Source of the DNA: Haladaptatus sp. QDMS2
Lineage (GTDB): Archaea > Halobacteriota > Halobacteria > Halobacteriales > Halococcaceae
NCBI RefSeq assembly: GCF_029338295.1
Contig: NZ_CP119791.1
Coordinates: forward strand, 1,798,001-1,862,000
DNA: 64,000 bases
Direction: 5' to 3'
Below the pieces are notes generated by a model. That model searched no databases. It was given only the letters and a program-made list of their open reading frames with translations, and had not been told where the DNA came from. Within the stretch, counting starts at the first letter, position 1. Each line of letters begins with the position of its first letter. A program made the translations under genes and the position numbers. Shown piece by piece: positions 34,068 to 44,242 of the stretch.

Positions 34068-35594
34068 TTATTCCCGCGACCAGTGCTCGGGGCGCTCTTC
34101 GTTTTCTCGCGTCCTGAGCTTCTGCTTCTGTATCTTCCCCGTCGGCGTGTACGGGAACTCGTCGACGAATTCGACGTACTGGGGGACTTTGAACGACGAG
34201 AGTTCCGCTTCGCAAACCTCGATGATTTCCTCCGGCGTGAGGTCGTGGCCCTCCTTCTTGATGACGAGCGCCTTCACCACTTCGTCGTAGAACTCGTCTG
34301 GACTCGGGATGATGGCGACTTCTTCGACCGCGTCAAGCGCCTTGATGACGCCCTCGATTTCGTACGTCGAGATGTTCTCCCCGCCCCGACGGACGATGTC
34401 CTTCTTGCGGTCTAAGAAGTAGACGAAGCCGTCCTCGTCGATTTTTCCGTAATCGCCGGTGTAGAACCACCCGTCGACGACCGCCTCGTCGGTCTTGTCC
34501 GGTTGGCGGTAGTAACTCGCGAGCATCGCCGGGCAGTTCTGGATGATTTCACCCTTCTCGCCGCGGGGCACCTCGTTGCCGTCGTCGTCCACGACCTTGA
34601 TGCGCTTTTCGGCGGGTGGCAGGCCGATGCTTCCCACCTTGCGCTTTGCTTTGTTCGTGGGGTTGAGCATGAGCAGGGGGTCTTCGGTGAGCGAGTACCC
34701 CTCCACGATCTGAATGTCGAAGCGTTCCTCGAACGGTTCGAATAGGTCGGCGGGCGTTCCGGCCGAGAAGACGTACTCGACGGGGTTGTCCGCGTCGTCC
34801 TCGGCGGGTGGCATGTTGTCGAGCATCTTCAGCATGCTCCCCATCGCGTTGAACTCGGTGACGCCGTGTTCGCGACACCAGTCCCACCAGCTAGAGGAAG
34901 AGAACTTCTCGTAGATGACGACCTCCGCCCCGGCGGCGGCCGCGCCGAGCGTCGAGTAAATCTGGGCGTTCGCGTGGAACAGCGGCAGCGCGGTGAACAG
35001 CACGTCCTCGTGGGTGAAGCCCATCCGTTTCTGGAAGTCGATGGCCGAGATGGTCCAGTTGCGGTGTTCGCACTCGACCGCCTTCGGCGGCCCCGTCGTC
35101 CCGGAGGTGTACATGTGGAGGCCGATTGCCCGGTCGTCAGATGCAGGCGTGGTCACGTCCGTCGATTGGTTCGCCGCGAGCGCCGGCAGCGACTGGTAGT
35201 CTTCGACGTCGTCCACGACGAGAATCTCCTCGACGGTGGTTCCGCGGGCCGCCTCGATCGCCGTGTTGAGCAGCGGTTCCGAGGTGACGAGCACCACGGG
35301 CTGTGAGAGTTCGAGGGAGTGGCGAAGCGCGCTCGCCTTGTATTCGGGGTTCGAGGGCGCGGTGATGCTGTCGAGGTAGGCGTTCGCGAACATCGTGAAC
35401 AGGAACTCCGGCCGGTTCTGCAGAAAGAGTGCGACTCGGTCGCCCTGTTCGACGCCCCACTCGGCGAGGGCGTTCGCGTAGCGCTTCGAGGCGGCGACGG
35501 TTTCGGCGTAGGTGTACTGCTGCGATTCGAACGTCAGAAACGGTTTCGCCGGCGTCTTTTCGACTCGCATCTCCAGCAACTCGTCGATTCGCAT
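34068..35594 (-). CDS. Acyl-CoA ligase (AMP-forming)
   Basis: This 508-residue ligase of the fatty-acid/benzoate class has MYTSGTTGPPKAVECEH near 165, GYSLTEDP near 295, YTGDYGKIDEDGFVYF near 375 and a C-terminal FPYTPTGKIQKQKL containing the adenylation Lys. The substrate is a carboxylic acid of unknown chain. The acyl-CoA dehydrogenase gene lies 75 bases upstream on the same strand, which suggests a common degradation route. Confidence 0.9.
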   Translation of the reverse strand: MRIDELLEMRVEKTPAKPFLTFESQQYTYAETVAASKRYANALAEWGVEQGDRVALFLQNRPEFLFTMFANAYLDSITAPSNPEYKASALRHSLELSQPVVLVTSEPLLNTAIEAARGTTVEEILVVDDVEDYQSLPALAANQSTDVTTPASDDRAIGLHMYTSGTTGPPKAVECEHRNWTISAIDFQKRMGFTHEDVLFTALPLFHANAQIYSTLGAAAAGAEVVIYEKFSSSSWWDWCREHGVTEFNAMGSMLKMLDNMPPAEDDADNPVEYVFSAGTPADLFEPFEERFDIQIVEGYSLTEDPLLMLNPTNKAKRKVGSIGLPPAEKRIKVVDDDGNEVPRGEKGEIIQNCPAMLASYYRQPDKTDEAVVDGWFYTGDYGKIDEDGFVYFLDRKKDIVRRGGENISTYEIEGVIKALDAVEEVAIIPSPDEFYDEVVKALVIKKEGHDLTPEEIIEVCEAELSSFKVPQYVEFVDEFPYTPTGKIQKQKLRTRENEERPEHWSRE

Positions 35595-35669
35595 GTGTCC
35601 TGTGGTATGAAATACCAGTATAAGGGTTTTCGCAAGCCGTCGGCGGTTGCTGTCACCCCCGGTGACTGT

Positions 35670-36905
35670 TCAGCCGTCGAATCGCGTCAGGGTGGAGAGT
35701 TCATCGGGGTTCACTTCGTCGAAGGCGTCGCGGGCGATGACGCGCTTGTGAACCTCGTCTGCGCCGTCCACGATGCGGAACTGGCGAACTTCCTCGTAGA
35801 AGTCAGAGATCGGGAGGTCTTTCCCCATGCCGTTTGCGCCACAGAACTGTAGCGCGGTGTCGATGGCCTCCTGGGCGACGTTCGCGGTGAACACCTTACA
35901 CATCGAGACGGGGATGCGGGCCTCATCACCCTCGTTCTGTTGCCACGCGGCGTGACGAACCATCGTCCGGGCGGCGTGGAGTTTCGTCTCGTGTTCGGCG
36001 ATGGCAAAGCGAGGCCCCTGTTTCTCTGCGATTGGACCGCCGAACGCCTCACGCTCTGAGATGTAGGCCTTCGCCACGTCGAGCGACCGCTGGGCCATCC
36101 CCGAAAAGCGCATACAGTGGGTCAGCCGTGCGGGACCGAGGCGCTGTTGGGCGTGTGTGAAACCCATGTTCTCGGTGCCGAGGAGGTTTTCCCCGGGGAC
36201 GCGCACGTCGTCGAACTTGATCTCCGAGTGGACCGTCCCGAGGACGCCGCCGCCGGTGTGCGGGATGTCGCGGACGATTTCCACGCCGGGGGTGTCGATG
36301 GGGACGAGGATGAGCGACGCACCTTGGTACGGGTGGGCGTCGAAGTCCGTCCGGGCCATCACGATGAGAATGCTCGCGTCGCTCCCGTTCGTGGTCCACC
36401 ACTTGTGCCCATTTACGACCCACTCGTCGCCGTCCTTCTCCGCGCTCGTCTGGAGCATCTTCGGGTCGGAGCCACCGCCCTGAATCGGCTCGGTCATCGC
36501 GAATCCGGAGTGAATCTCACCCTCGACGAGCGGGCGAAGCCATTCGTCTTTCTGTGCTTTCGTACCAAGCATCTCGAAGGTGTGCATGTTCCCCTCGTCG
36601 GGCGCATCGACGCGGAGCGCCGGCGCGCCGAGGAGGCTCCGACCTGCCTCCTCGAAGGCGGGGAGCACGTCGCGGAATTCGAGGCCCATCCCACCGTACT
36701 CTTCTGAAATCTGGGGCGCGTAGATGTCGTACTCCTTTGCCTGCTCGCGGAGGTCCGCGAGCGTCGAATCGGAGACCAGCGTGCCCGGTTCGAGCTCTCG
36801 CTCTGCTGGAATCACCACGTCGTCCATGAACTCTCGTACCCGTCCCGCGACTTCCTGTGCGAGGGCAGAGTCGTTGTACTGCATTACCTTGTCAAGGGTA
36901 ACCAC
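35670..36905 (-). CDS. Acyl-CoA dehydrogenase
   Basis: This 411-residue FAD enzyme carries out the first step of acyl-CoA beta-oxidation. It shows FAMTEPIQGGGSDPKML near 150, GHKWWTTNGSDASILIV near 170, LTHCMRFSGMAQRSLD near 260 and a C-terminal QFRIVDGADEVHKRVIARDA. The last sequence has Asp-Gly where many family members have the catalytic Glu-Gly, a pattern that fits the ACAD10/11-like branch. It heads a reverse-strand pair with the acyl-CoA ligase. Confidence 0.92.
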   Translation of the reverse strand: MVTLDKVMQYNDSALAQEVAGRVREFMDDVVIPAERELEPGTLVSDSTLADLREQAKEYDIYAPQISEEYGGMGLEFRDVLPAFEEAGRSLLGAPALRVDAPDEGNMHTFEMLGTKAQKDEWLRPLVEGEIHSGFAMTEPIQGGGSDPKMLQTSAEKDGDEWVVNGHKWWTTNGSDASILIVMARTDFDAHPYQGASLILVPIDTPGVEIVRDIPHTGGGVLGTVHSEIKFDDVRVPGENLLGTENMGFTHAQQRLGPARLTHCMRFSGMAQRSLDVAKAYISEREAFGGPIAEKQGPRFAIAEHETKLHAARTMVRHAAWQQNEGDEARIPVSMCKVFTANVAQEAIDTALQFCGANGMGKDLPISDFYEEVRQFRIVDGADEVHKRVIARDAFDEVNPDELSTLTRFDG

Positions 36906-36993
36906 GTCCTAAGACGTTTGGGATAAAAGCAACCGTGGCGAGAGCAATCGCCGGAATGACAAGTGCTAACTGCACTCACCCGTAGCTCTGGGC

Positions 36994-38148
36994 ATGCTTT
37001 TCGACCACGAATTCGAACGGGCACGGTTCGTGTGGGGCGACGAGAGCGTCTCTCGACTCGACGACCTTCTCGCTGCTGACGCACGGGTGATGGTTGTCAC
37101 GGGCGAACACGTCGGCGCGACGCCGTCGGTGATGGATCCCGTGAGAGCCGCGATCGGCGAGCGACTCGTCGAGACGTACACGGGCGCGCGGCCGAACGTT
37201 CCCCACGAGACCGTCACAGAGGGTGTCTCGCGGCTCGAAGCCAGCGGGGCGGACGCGCTCGTGAGCGTCGGCGGAGGCAGCGCGAGCGACACGGCCAAGG
37301 CCATCGCCATCTTCGCCGGCGAGGAGACGGACGACCTCGACCAACTCAGAACGCACACCGTAGACGGTGAGGTGACGGTACCCGACCTGCCGGCGGCGAA
37401 GGTGCCACTCTACTGCGTGGTGACGACGCTCTCGGCCGCGGAGGTGACGAACATCTGTGGCGTCTCGACGCCGGAGGAGAAGGTCGTCCTGCTCGACGAG
37501 AAGGTGCGACCGCAGGCGTGTCTGTACGACCCTACAGTCGCCGCGACCACGCCCGACGCCGTCATCGCGTCGACCGGGATGAACGCCCTCGATCACGCGG
37601 TGGAAATTCTCTACTCGGAGGGGCGAAGCGACAATCCGTTCTACCAGGCCACGGCGGAGAAGGCGATTCGGCTGCTCACCGAGAACTTGCCGGGTGCGGT
37701 GTCCGGCGACGCGGACGCTCGGGTACAGACACAACTCGGGGCCGCGCTCTCCGGCCTCGGCGTGGTCGGCGGCGTGAGCATCAATCACGGGGTGAACCAC
37801 ATTCTCTGTGCCCGTCACCCGCTCTCGCACGGTGACGGAAACAGCATCCTCTTGCCTCACGGCGTCCGGTTCACCGCTCCCGAGGCTCCCGAGGCGATTC
37901 GACGCATTGCTCGGGCGATGGGCGTCGATGCGACGGGTACCGACGACGAGGTCGTAGACGCCGTCGTTGACGCGATTGCGACGCTTCAGGAGACGCTCGG
38001 GACGCCGACTCGCCTCCGCGACGTGGGCGTAGACCGCGACGATTTCGAGGCGGTCGCGGCCATCGCCGTTGGAGAACCGTCGCTCGCGAGCAGCCCGCGC
38101 GATATCACGGAGGCAGACATCGTTTCCTTCCTCGACGCAGCCTGGTGA
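36994..38148 (+). CDS. Iron-containing alcohol dehydrogenase
   Basis: This 384-residue group III (iron-type) dehydrogenase has VSVGGGSASDTAKAIAIF near 90, the metal-binding Asp/His residues around STGMNALDHAVEILYSEG near 190 and NHGVNHILCARHPLSHGDGN near 270. Relatives include 1,3-propanediol, lactaldehyde and maleylacetate reductases; the substrate is not clear. It is divergent from the acyl-CoA dehydrogenase gene, with 88 bases between. Confidence 0.87.
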   Translation: MLFDHEFERARFVWGDESVSRLDDLLAADARVMVVTGEHVGATPSVMDPVRAAIGERLVETYTGARPNVPHETVTEGVSRLEASGADALVSVGGGSASDTAKAIAIFAGEETDDLDQLRTHTVDGEVTVPDLPAAKVPLYCVVTTLSAAEVTNICGVSTPEEKVVLLDEKVRPQACLYDPTVAATTPDAVIASTGMNALDHAVEILYSEGRSDNPFYQATAEKAIRLLTENLPGAVSGDADARVQTQLGAALSGLGVVGGVSINHGVNHILCARHPLSHGDGNSILLPHGVRFTAPEAPEAIRRIARAMGVDATGTDDEVVDAVVDAIATLQETLGTPTRLRDVGVDRDDFEAVAAIAVGEPSLASSPRDITEADIVSFLDAAW

Positions 38149-38595
38149 TTACTCGCGCGACCGGATGTATTCGAGCGTCTCACAGACGAGGACAGTTCGC
38201 CCGTCTCCCGTCGTCACTTCGTCGTGGAACGTGACGATGCCGCCTTCCTCGCGGTCCTCGCGGTCGATGATTTCGCGGGAGACGGTGATGGTGTCCCCGA
38301 CGAACGTCGGGTTCGGGATGCGCATCTTGTCGAGCCCGTAGTAGCAGATGTTCGAGTCCTCGTGGCGGAAGTCGCTCGTGATGAGTCCCTCCATCATCGA
38401 GTAGGTGAGCGGCGCGTGAACCGCCCGCTCGCCGAAGCGCGTCTCCTTTGCGAACTCCTCGTTCATCTGGAGTTCGTTCATGTCGCCCGTGTTGCCCGCG
38501 TGAGTGACGAGGTGACTCTCGGTGATGGTCCGTCCGCGCGTCTCGAAGGTGTCGCCGACCGCCAAGTCGTCGTAGAAATACGCCGTGTGTGGCAT
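38149..38595 (-). CDS. MaoC-like (R)-specific hydratase
   Basis: This 148-residue hot-dog-fold protein has the hydratase signature DDLAVGDTFETRGRTITESH then MNELQMNEEFAKETRFGERAVHAPL, which carries the Asp/His pair in a slightly altered form. It hydrates enoyl-CoA or a related thioester. The ATG at 38595 is chosen because the longer frame upstream is not family-like. Its stop abuts the iron-dehydrogenase stop. Confidence 0.87.
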   Translation of the reverse strand: MPHTAYFYDDLAVGDTFETRGRTITESHLVTHAGNTGDMNELQMNEEFAKETRFGERAVHAPLTYSMMEGLITSDFRHEDSNICYYGLDKMRIPNPTFVGDTITVSREIIDREDREEGGIVTFHDEVTTGDGRTVLVCETLEYIRSRE

Positions 38596-38722
38596 ACCCA
38601 GACAGGGTGACACGGCGGCTTGTATCGTCGGATTGGCACCCGTTCTTGCCGTGAAATCCATCGGTTGCGGCAAGGTGAGGCACGAGGCCAATCGTTTTGT
38701 GTCGCGTCAGAGAGTCACACAC

Positions 38723-40288
38723 ATGAACTTAGGGCATATTCTCCGACGGGCCGCACGACGACACCCGGACCGAACCGCACTCCTCGGACGCGGTGTCCCC
38801 GACGGGCGCACCTACGCGGAACTCGACGACCGGGTGGACCGTCTCGTCGCGGGACTCGCCGAGTTGGGCGTCGAAGCCGGCGACCGCGTCGGCCTGATGG
38901 TGAAAAATCACGCCGCCTTCGTCGAAACGTCGGTCGCCGCCTACCGCCTCGGGGCGCTCAAAGTGCCGCTCAACACGATGCTCACGCCGGGCGACCACGA
39001 CCACCTCGTCTCTGACGCCGGCATCGACGTGCTCGTGGTCGAATCACAGTTCGCAGCCCACTGCGCCGAGATGACGGCGCGCGCGTCTCACTACGTCGTC
39101 GTCGGCGAGGAGGCGACGTTCCCGGGTGAGACCCACGCCTACGAACGTCTGCTCGGGGCCGACCCCGACTCCCGAGCGGAGGGCAGCGGCGACGACCCCT
39201 GTGCGCTGATGTACACCTCCGGGACGACCGGCCTCCCGAAGGGCGTCACCCACACCCACGACACCTGGCTCTCGACCGCCCTCTCGCTCAAGACCGAGCT
39301 CGGGCAGCGCGACGGCGAGGTGACGTTGCACGCCGCCCCGCTCACCCACGGGACGGGCTTCCTCGTCGAATCGACGATGCTGGTCGGCGGGACGAACCTG
39401 CTCGTAGACGGGTTCGACCCCGATGAGTTCCTCGACGCGGTGGACGACCACGGCGTGAACTCTATCTTCGTCGTCCCGACGATGATTTACAAACTCCTCG
39501 ACACCTACGACCCCGAGGATGGCCGCGACCTCTCGTCGCTGCGAAATCTCTACTACGCCGGTGCGCCGATGAGCGCCGCCCGCCTTCGGGAAGGGCTCGA
39601 CACCTTCGGCGACGTGTTCGTCCAGTCGTACGGCCAGATGGAGTGCCCGATGACCATCACCGTCCTCAACCACGAGACCCACCGCCGGGCAGTCGCAGAA
39701 GACGAGCAGTTGCTCCAGTCTGCGGGCCGCGAGGTGGACACGGCAGAGGTACGCCTCGTCGACGACCGAAACGAGCCGGTCGAGCGGGGCGAGCTCGGAG
39801 AGATTACCGTTCGCTCGCCGCTCGCCACGCCCGGGTACTGGGAGTTGCCCGAGAAAACGGCGGAGACCATCGTCGACGGCTGGCTCCACACCGGCGACGT
39901 GGGCCGCTTCGACGAGAACGGCCTCCTCTACATCTTAGACCGCAAGAAGGACATGATAATCACCGGCGGGATGAACGTATACCCCCGCGAAATCGAGGAG
40001 GTGCTCGCAACCCACGAGGCCGTCTCGAACGCCGCCGTTATCGGCGTCCCCGACGACTACTGGGGGGAGAAAGTGGTCGCCGTCGTCGAACCGCGTCCCG
40101 ACGCGGATGTAGACGAGGCGACGCTCGCGTCACAACTCGAAGCCACCTGCGAGGCCGAACTCGCGGCCTACAAGAAACCGAAACGAATCGACATCGTCGA
40201 CGAGCTTCCGCGCAGTTCCTACGGCAAGGTCCGAAAAACCGACCTGCGAGAGGAGTACTGGGACGACGCGGAGCGAAACGTGAACTGA
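38723..40288 (+). CDS. Acyl-CoA ligase (AMP-forming)
   Basis: This 521-residue ligase has MYTSGTTGLPKGVTHTHD near 165, FVQSYGQMECPM near 300, LHTGDVGRFDENGLLYILD near 390 and the C-terminal Lys in RSSYGKVRKTDLRE. It resembles long-chain or branched-chain acyl-CoA ligases; the substrate is undetermined. It is divergent from the MaoC gene, with 127 bases between, and its stop lies 1 base from that of hutI. Confidence 0.9.
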   Translation: MNLGHILRRAARRHPDRTALLGRGVPDGRTYAELDDRVDRLVAGLAELGVEAGDRVGLMVKNHAAFVETSVAAYRLGALKVPLNTMLTPGDHDHLVSDAGIDVLVVESQFAAHCAEMTARASHYVVVGEEATFPGETHAYERLLGADPDSRAEGSGDDPCALMYTSGTTGLPKGVTHTHDTWLSTALSLKTELGQRDGEVTLHAAPLTHGTGFLVESTMLVGGTNLLVDGFDPDEFLDAVDDHGVNSIFVVPTMIYKLLDTYDPEDGRDLSSLRNLYYAGAPMSAARLREGLDTFGDVFVQSYGQMECPMTITVLNHETHRRAVAEDEQLLQSAGREVDTAEVRLVDDRNEPVERGELGEITVRSPLATPGYWELPEKTAETIVDGWLHTGDVGRFDENGLLYILDRKKDMIITGGMNVYPREIEEVLATHEAVSNAAVIGVPDDYWGEKVVAVVEPRPDADVDEATLASQLEATCEAELAAYKKPKRIDIVDELPRSSYGKVRKTDLREEYWDDAERNVN

Positions 40289-40289
40289 G

Positions 40290-41504
40290 TCAGCCGTAGA
40301 CGCGCTCGCCGTGCTTCACGACCGTTTCGACGAGATTCGTCCCGTACTGATACGGCACGTGAACGTGGTTCGGCGCGTCCACGACGACGAGGTCAGCGGG
40401 CGCACCGACGTCGAGGCGGCCAAGGTCCGGTCTATCCAGCGCGAGCGCCGCGTGATCGGTCGCCGCGACGAGCGCCTGTGCCGGCGTCATGCGCATCTCC
40501 ACGCAGGCGAGCGACTGGGCGAAGCCCATCGAGTGGCTGTGGCAGTTCGGGTTGAAATCCGTCGCGATGGCCACGGGCGCACCCTGGTCGAGCATCATCT
40601 CGGCGTCTGCGAACTCTGCGCCGAGGCCGAATGCGGTGCCCGGCAGGAGGACGGGCACGACGCCCGCATCGACGAGCGCGGCGATGTCCTCCTCTGTCGA
40701 GTGAAGCAGGTGGTCTGCGCTCGTCGCGCCAATCTCTGCGGCCAGTTGTGTTCCGCCGATGTGCGCCAGTTCCTCGGCGTGAACCTTCGGCGTGAGGCCG
40801 TGCGCTTCGCCCGCTTCGAGGATGCGACGAGACTGTTCGACCGAGAACACGCCCTCCTCGCAGAACACGTCGTTGAACTCGGCGATGCCCTGCGCTTCGA
40901 CGGCGGGCAGTTGTTCGTCGATTACTTCCTGGGTGTACTCGTCTGCGTCCATTCCCTGCGGCACGGCGTGTGCGCCCATGAACGTCGGGACGACCTCGAT
41001 AGGATGCTGGTCGTCGGCTTCCGCAATCGCGTCGAGCATCCGGAGTTCCGTCTCCGTATCGAGGCCGTAGCCGGATTTGACTTCGACCGTCGTCGTCCCG
41101 TGGGCGAGCATCCGGTCTAAGTGTCCCAACAAGTTCGTGACGAGCGTCTCGTCGCTCGCCTCGCGCACCGACCGAACGGACTTGAGAATCCCGCCACCGG
41201 CGGCGAGAATCTCCTGATACGTCTTGCCGCGCAGCTTGGCCTCGAACTCGTCGGAGCGGTCGCCCGCAAAGAGGCCGTGGGTGTGTGGGTCGACGAAGCC
41301 GGGGAGCACCGTCCTGCCGGTGGCGTCGATTGCCTCTGTGGCGTTCTCTGGCGGGTACTCGCGGATGACTTCGTCTGTTGGGCCGACGGCGACGACCTTC
41401 CCATTCTCGACCGCAATCGCGGCGTTCTCGTAGCGTTCGAGCGGGGCGTCCTCGGCCTTTCCAACCACCAGTTCCGCGGCGTCGTAGACGACGAGGTCAG
41501 TCAC
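40290..41504 (-). CDS. hutI: Imidazolonepropionase
   Basis: HutI (404 residues) opens the imidazolone ring to N-formimino-L-glutamate, step 3 of histidine breakdown. The metal site is visible in [13 protein letters not shown] near 75 and in [12 protein letters not shown] near 180, the substrate Lys/Tyr loop is [10 protein letters not shown], and AIATDFNPN is near 320. The GTG at 41504 overlaps the hutG stop by 4 bases. It is the last gene of the unit; no hutH follows. Confidence 0.94.
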   Translation of the reverse strand: MTDLVVYDAAELVVGKAEDAPLERYENAAIAVENGKVVAVGPTDEVIREYPPENATEAIDATGRTVLPGFVDPHTHGLFAGDRSDEFEAKLRGKTYQEILAAGGGILKSVRSVREASDETLVTNLLGHLDRMLAHGTTTVEVKSGYGLDTETELRMLDAIAEADDQHPIEVVPTFMGAHAVPQGMDADEYTQEVIDEQLPAVEAQGIAEFNDVFCEEGVFSVEQSRRILEAGEAHGLTPKVHAEELAHIGGTQLAAEIGATSADHLLHSTEEDIAALVDAGVVPVLLPGTAFGLGAEFADAEMMLDQGAPVAIATDFNPNCHSHSMGFAQSLACVEMRMTPAQALVAATDHAALALDRPDLGRLDVGAPADLVVVDAPNHVHVPYQYGTNLVETVVKHGERVYG

Positions 41505-42415
41505 GCCGCCCACCCCGCGAGGAAGTGCGCGACGGTACGCGCGGCCGCATCGACGGTTCGGTTGTTCGCATCGAGTGGAGGTGCGCACTCCACGACTTCA
41601 AAGCCTGCGACCCGGTCGTCGCTCGCAGCCATTCGGACCATCCGGAACAGGTCGCCCGGCGAGAGACCACCCGGTGTCGGCGCGCTCGACCCCGGGTAGG
41701 CGGCGTCCAGCACGTCGATATCCACGCTCAGATAGAGCGTATCCACGTGAGAGAGCGCGGAGAGGGCGCTGTCGATGGCCGTGACCGGGTCGTCGCGTGC
41801 CTCCTCTGCGGTCACGACTTCGCCGTCGTTGTCGCAGACGAAGTCGTGGTACTTCGTGCTCGTCTCGAAGTGTCGCGCCCCGACGCAAGCGTAGCCATCG
41901 AGGCCCGCGTCGTGCAGTTGTCGGTACGGCGTCCCACTCGTCAGCCCCGATTCAGGGACTTCGCGCACGTCGAGATGGGCGTCGAAGTTGATGACGCCGA
42001 CCGAGCCATCGTCGAGAAGTGGAGCCACGTTCGGGAATGTGAGCGAGTTGTCCCCGCCGAGGAACACGGGAATCGCGTCCTGTCCGTGAATCGCGTTCGT
42101 GGCTTCGAGGACTGCTTCCTGAACTTCTGCGACTGACCCAGATGGAATCGCCACGTCGCCGAGGTCACCGATTTTCGAGACGGGCCCGGCGTCGAAGTGG
42201 TGGCTCTTCGTCCCGGCGAGCGCGTCGCGAATGGCGGCGGGCCCATCCGCCGCGCCCTTCCGCGAGATGACCGCCCCGTCGTAGGGTTCGCCGACGATGA
42301 CCGCGTCGTACTCGTCCGCTTCGTCGAGCGACGTTTGCTGGACGACGTGGCCGAACTGCTCGTCGTTCGGGTCCGACGAGGTCCCCTGCCAGTCTGCGGG
42401 TGGGTTGAATTTCAT
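41501..42415 (-). CDS. hutG: Formimidoylglutamase (arginase/ureohydrolase family)
   Basis: HutG (304 residues) hydrolyses formiminoglutamate to glutamate and formamide, step 4 of histidine breakdown. It has the ureohydrolase metal motifs [10 protein letters not shown] near 145 and [13 protein letters not shown] near 230. The first metal motif, normally Gly-Gly-Asp-His-Ser, reads GGDNS here (near 120), so one manganese ligand is Asn. It overlaps both neighbours by 4 bases, so the three hut genes form one translationally coupled unit. Confidence 0.9.
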   Translation of the reverse strand: MKFNPPADWQGTSSDPNDEQFGHVVQQTSLDEADEYDAVIVGEPYDGAVISRKGAADGPAAIRDALAGTKSHHFDAGPVSKIGDLGDVAIPSGSVAEVQEAVLEATNAIHGQDAIPVFLGGDNSLTFPNVAPLLDDGSVGVINFDAHLDVREVPESGLTSGTPYRQLHDAGLDGYACVGARHFETSTKYHDFVCDNDGEVVTAEEARDDPVTAIDSALSALSHVDTLYLSVDIDVLDAAYPGSSAPTPGGLSPGDLFRMVRMAASDDRVAGFEVVECAPPLDANNRTVDAAARTVAHFLAGWAA

Positions 42416-44154
42416 TGGCGGTCTCGCATCGGAATCGGGACGTTCGACACCGTCGCCTCGTCTAAGGCCTCCTCGTAGCCGGCGTCGGCGTGGCGGATGA
42501 CGCCCATGCCAGGGTCGGTGGTGAACACGCGGCGGGCCTTCTCAGCGGCGAGGTCAGTCCCGTCGAGGACGACGTGGTTGTTCGTGTGGAGCGCGTTGCC
42601 GATGCCGACGCCGCCGCCGTCGTGGACGCTCACGATGTCTGCACCCGCAGCACAGTTGAGCAGGGCGTTGAGAATCGGCCAGTCTGCCACGGCGTCAGAG
42701 CCGTCACGCATGGCTTCTGTCTCGCGGTTCGGACTCGCGACGCTGCCCGCATCGAGGTGGTCACGGGTGACGACGACGGGAGCCGAGATTTCACCGTCGC
42801 GGACGAGGTCGTTGATTTTGAGCGCGAACTTCGCCCGCTCGGTGACGCCCTCGTCGTCCGTCGAGTAGCCGAGCCAGCAGACCCTCGAAGGGAGGCCCTG
42901 GAAGGCGACCTGCTCCTGTGCGAGGTCGATCCAGCGGTGGAGGTGGTCCTTCTCAGGGAACAGTTCTTTGACCGCTTCGTCGGTGCGGTGGATGTCGGCT
43001 GGGTCACCCGAGAGTGCGGCCCAGCGGAACGGCCCCTTGCCGCGGCAGAACAGCGGGCGGATGTACGCCGGGACGAAGCCCTCGAAGTCGAATGCGTGTT
43101 CCATCCCACGGTGTTCTTTGACCTGCCCGCGAATGTTGTTCCCGTACTCGAAGGCAATAGCGCCCTTCTCCTGCATCGCGAGAATGCCTTCGACGTGGCG
43201 AACCATCGTATCAAGGCTTGCTTCGACGTACTGCTCGGGATTTTCGGCGCGCAGTTGGTCGGCTTCTTCGACGGTGTAGCCGGATGGGTAGTACCCCTCT
43301 AGTTCGTCGTGGGCGCTCGTCTGGTCGGTGACGATGTCCGGGACGAACCCGCGTTCGAGCATTCCCTCGAACATGTCGGCGGCGTTCATGTGGAGGCCGA
43401 TGGAGAGCGGTTCGCCCTTCTCTGCGGCTTCCTCGGCCATGTCGATGGCCTCGTCTAAGTCGTCGGTCTTCTCCATGCAGTAGCGCGTCTCGATGCGGCG
43501 GTCGATGCGGTGTTCGTCCACCTCCGCGGCGATGCAGACGCCGTGGTTCATCGTGACGGCAAGGGGCTGTGCCCCACCCATCCCGCCGAGGCCACCGGTG
43601 ACGGTGATGGTTCCGGTGAGGCCCTTCACGTCCGGGAAGTGCTGGCGGCCCGCTTCGGCGAGCGTCTCGTAGGTTCCCTGGATGATGCCCTGCGTGCCGA
43701 TGTAGGCCCACGACCCGGCGGTCATCTGGCCGTACATAATGAGGCCTTTGGCTTCGAGTTCGTGGAAGTGCTCCCAGTTATCCCACTTACCCACCAGATT
43801 CGAGTTCGCGATGAGGACGCGCGGAGCGCGTTCGTGGGTGGTGAACCGGCCGACCGGCTTGCCGGACTGGACGAGCAGCGTCTCGTCGTCGTCGAGGTCG
43901 CGGAGTTCTGCGAGAATCGCGTCGTAGGCGTCCCAGCTTCGGGCGGCGCGACCGGTCCCGCCGTAGACGACGAGATCCTCCGGTCGCTCGCCCACGTCCG
44001 GGTCTAAGTTGTTGTTGAGCATGCGCAGGGCCGCTTCCTGCCGCCAGCCCTTACACTCGATGTCAGTGCCGGTCGGCGCGCCCTGATACTGTTTCCACTG
44101 TTCTGAGGGCTCGCCGAGACGGCGTTTTTTGTCGGTTGGCTGCTGGTGTCCCAT
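42412..44154 (-). CDS. hutU: Urocanate hydratase
   Basis: HutU (580 residues) converts urocanate to imidazolonepropionate using tightly bound NAD+, step 2 of histidine breakdown. Visible family segments are [19 protein letters not shown] near 60, [20 protein letters not shown] near 180 and a C-terminal [17 protein letters not shown] report the ATG at 44154. An in-frame ATG at 44169 has a GAATTC-type AT stretch at leaderless distance and is an alternative start. It is the first gene of the hutUGI unit. Confidence 0.94.
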   Translation of the reverse strand: MGHQQPTDKKRRLGEPSEQWKQYQGAPTGTDIECKGWRQEAALRMLNNNLDPDVGERPEDLVVYGGTGRAARSWDAYDAILAELRDLDDDETLLVQSGKPVGRFTTHERAPRVLIANSNLVGKWDNWEHFHELEAKGLIMYGQMTAGSWAYIGTQGIIQGTYETLAEAGRQHFPDVKGLTGTITVTGGLGGMGGAQPLAVTMNHGVCIAAEVDEHRIDRRIETRYCMEKTDDLDEAIDMAEEAAEKGEPLSIGLHMNAADMFEGMLERGFVPDIVTDQTSAHDELEGYYPSGYTVEEADQLRAENPEQYVEASLDTMVRHVEGILAMQEKGAIAFEYGNNIRGQVKEHRGMEHAFDFEGFVPAYIRPLFCRGKGPFRWAALSGDPADIHRTDEAVKELFPEKDHLHRWIDLAQEQVAFQGLPSRVCWLGYSTDDEGVTERAKFALKINDLVRDGEISAPVVVTRDHLDAGSVASPNRETEAMRDGSDAVADWPILNALLNCAAGADIVSVHDGGGVGIGNALHTNNHVVLDGTDLAAEKARRVFTTDPGMGVIRHADAGYEEALDEATVSNVPIPMRDRQ

Positions 44155-44210
44155 GGATACGCATACCACGTGCTGGAACGGCGAGAGGGTGAATTCTCCA
44201 CACGGAGATG

Positions 44211-44220
44211 TATTTATATA
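44211..44220 (+). promoter_or_regulatory. TATA box of the Bat-type regulator
   Basis: TATTTATATA lies 23-32 bases upstream of the regulator's ATG at 44243, one of the clearest TATA boxes in the window. The 88-base gap to hutU also contains the divergent hut promoter. Confidence 0.65.
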
Positions 44221-44242
44221 CTACTGTGGCGAACCGCCTTGC

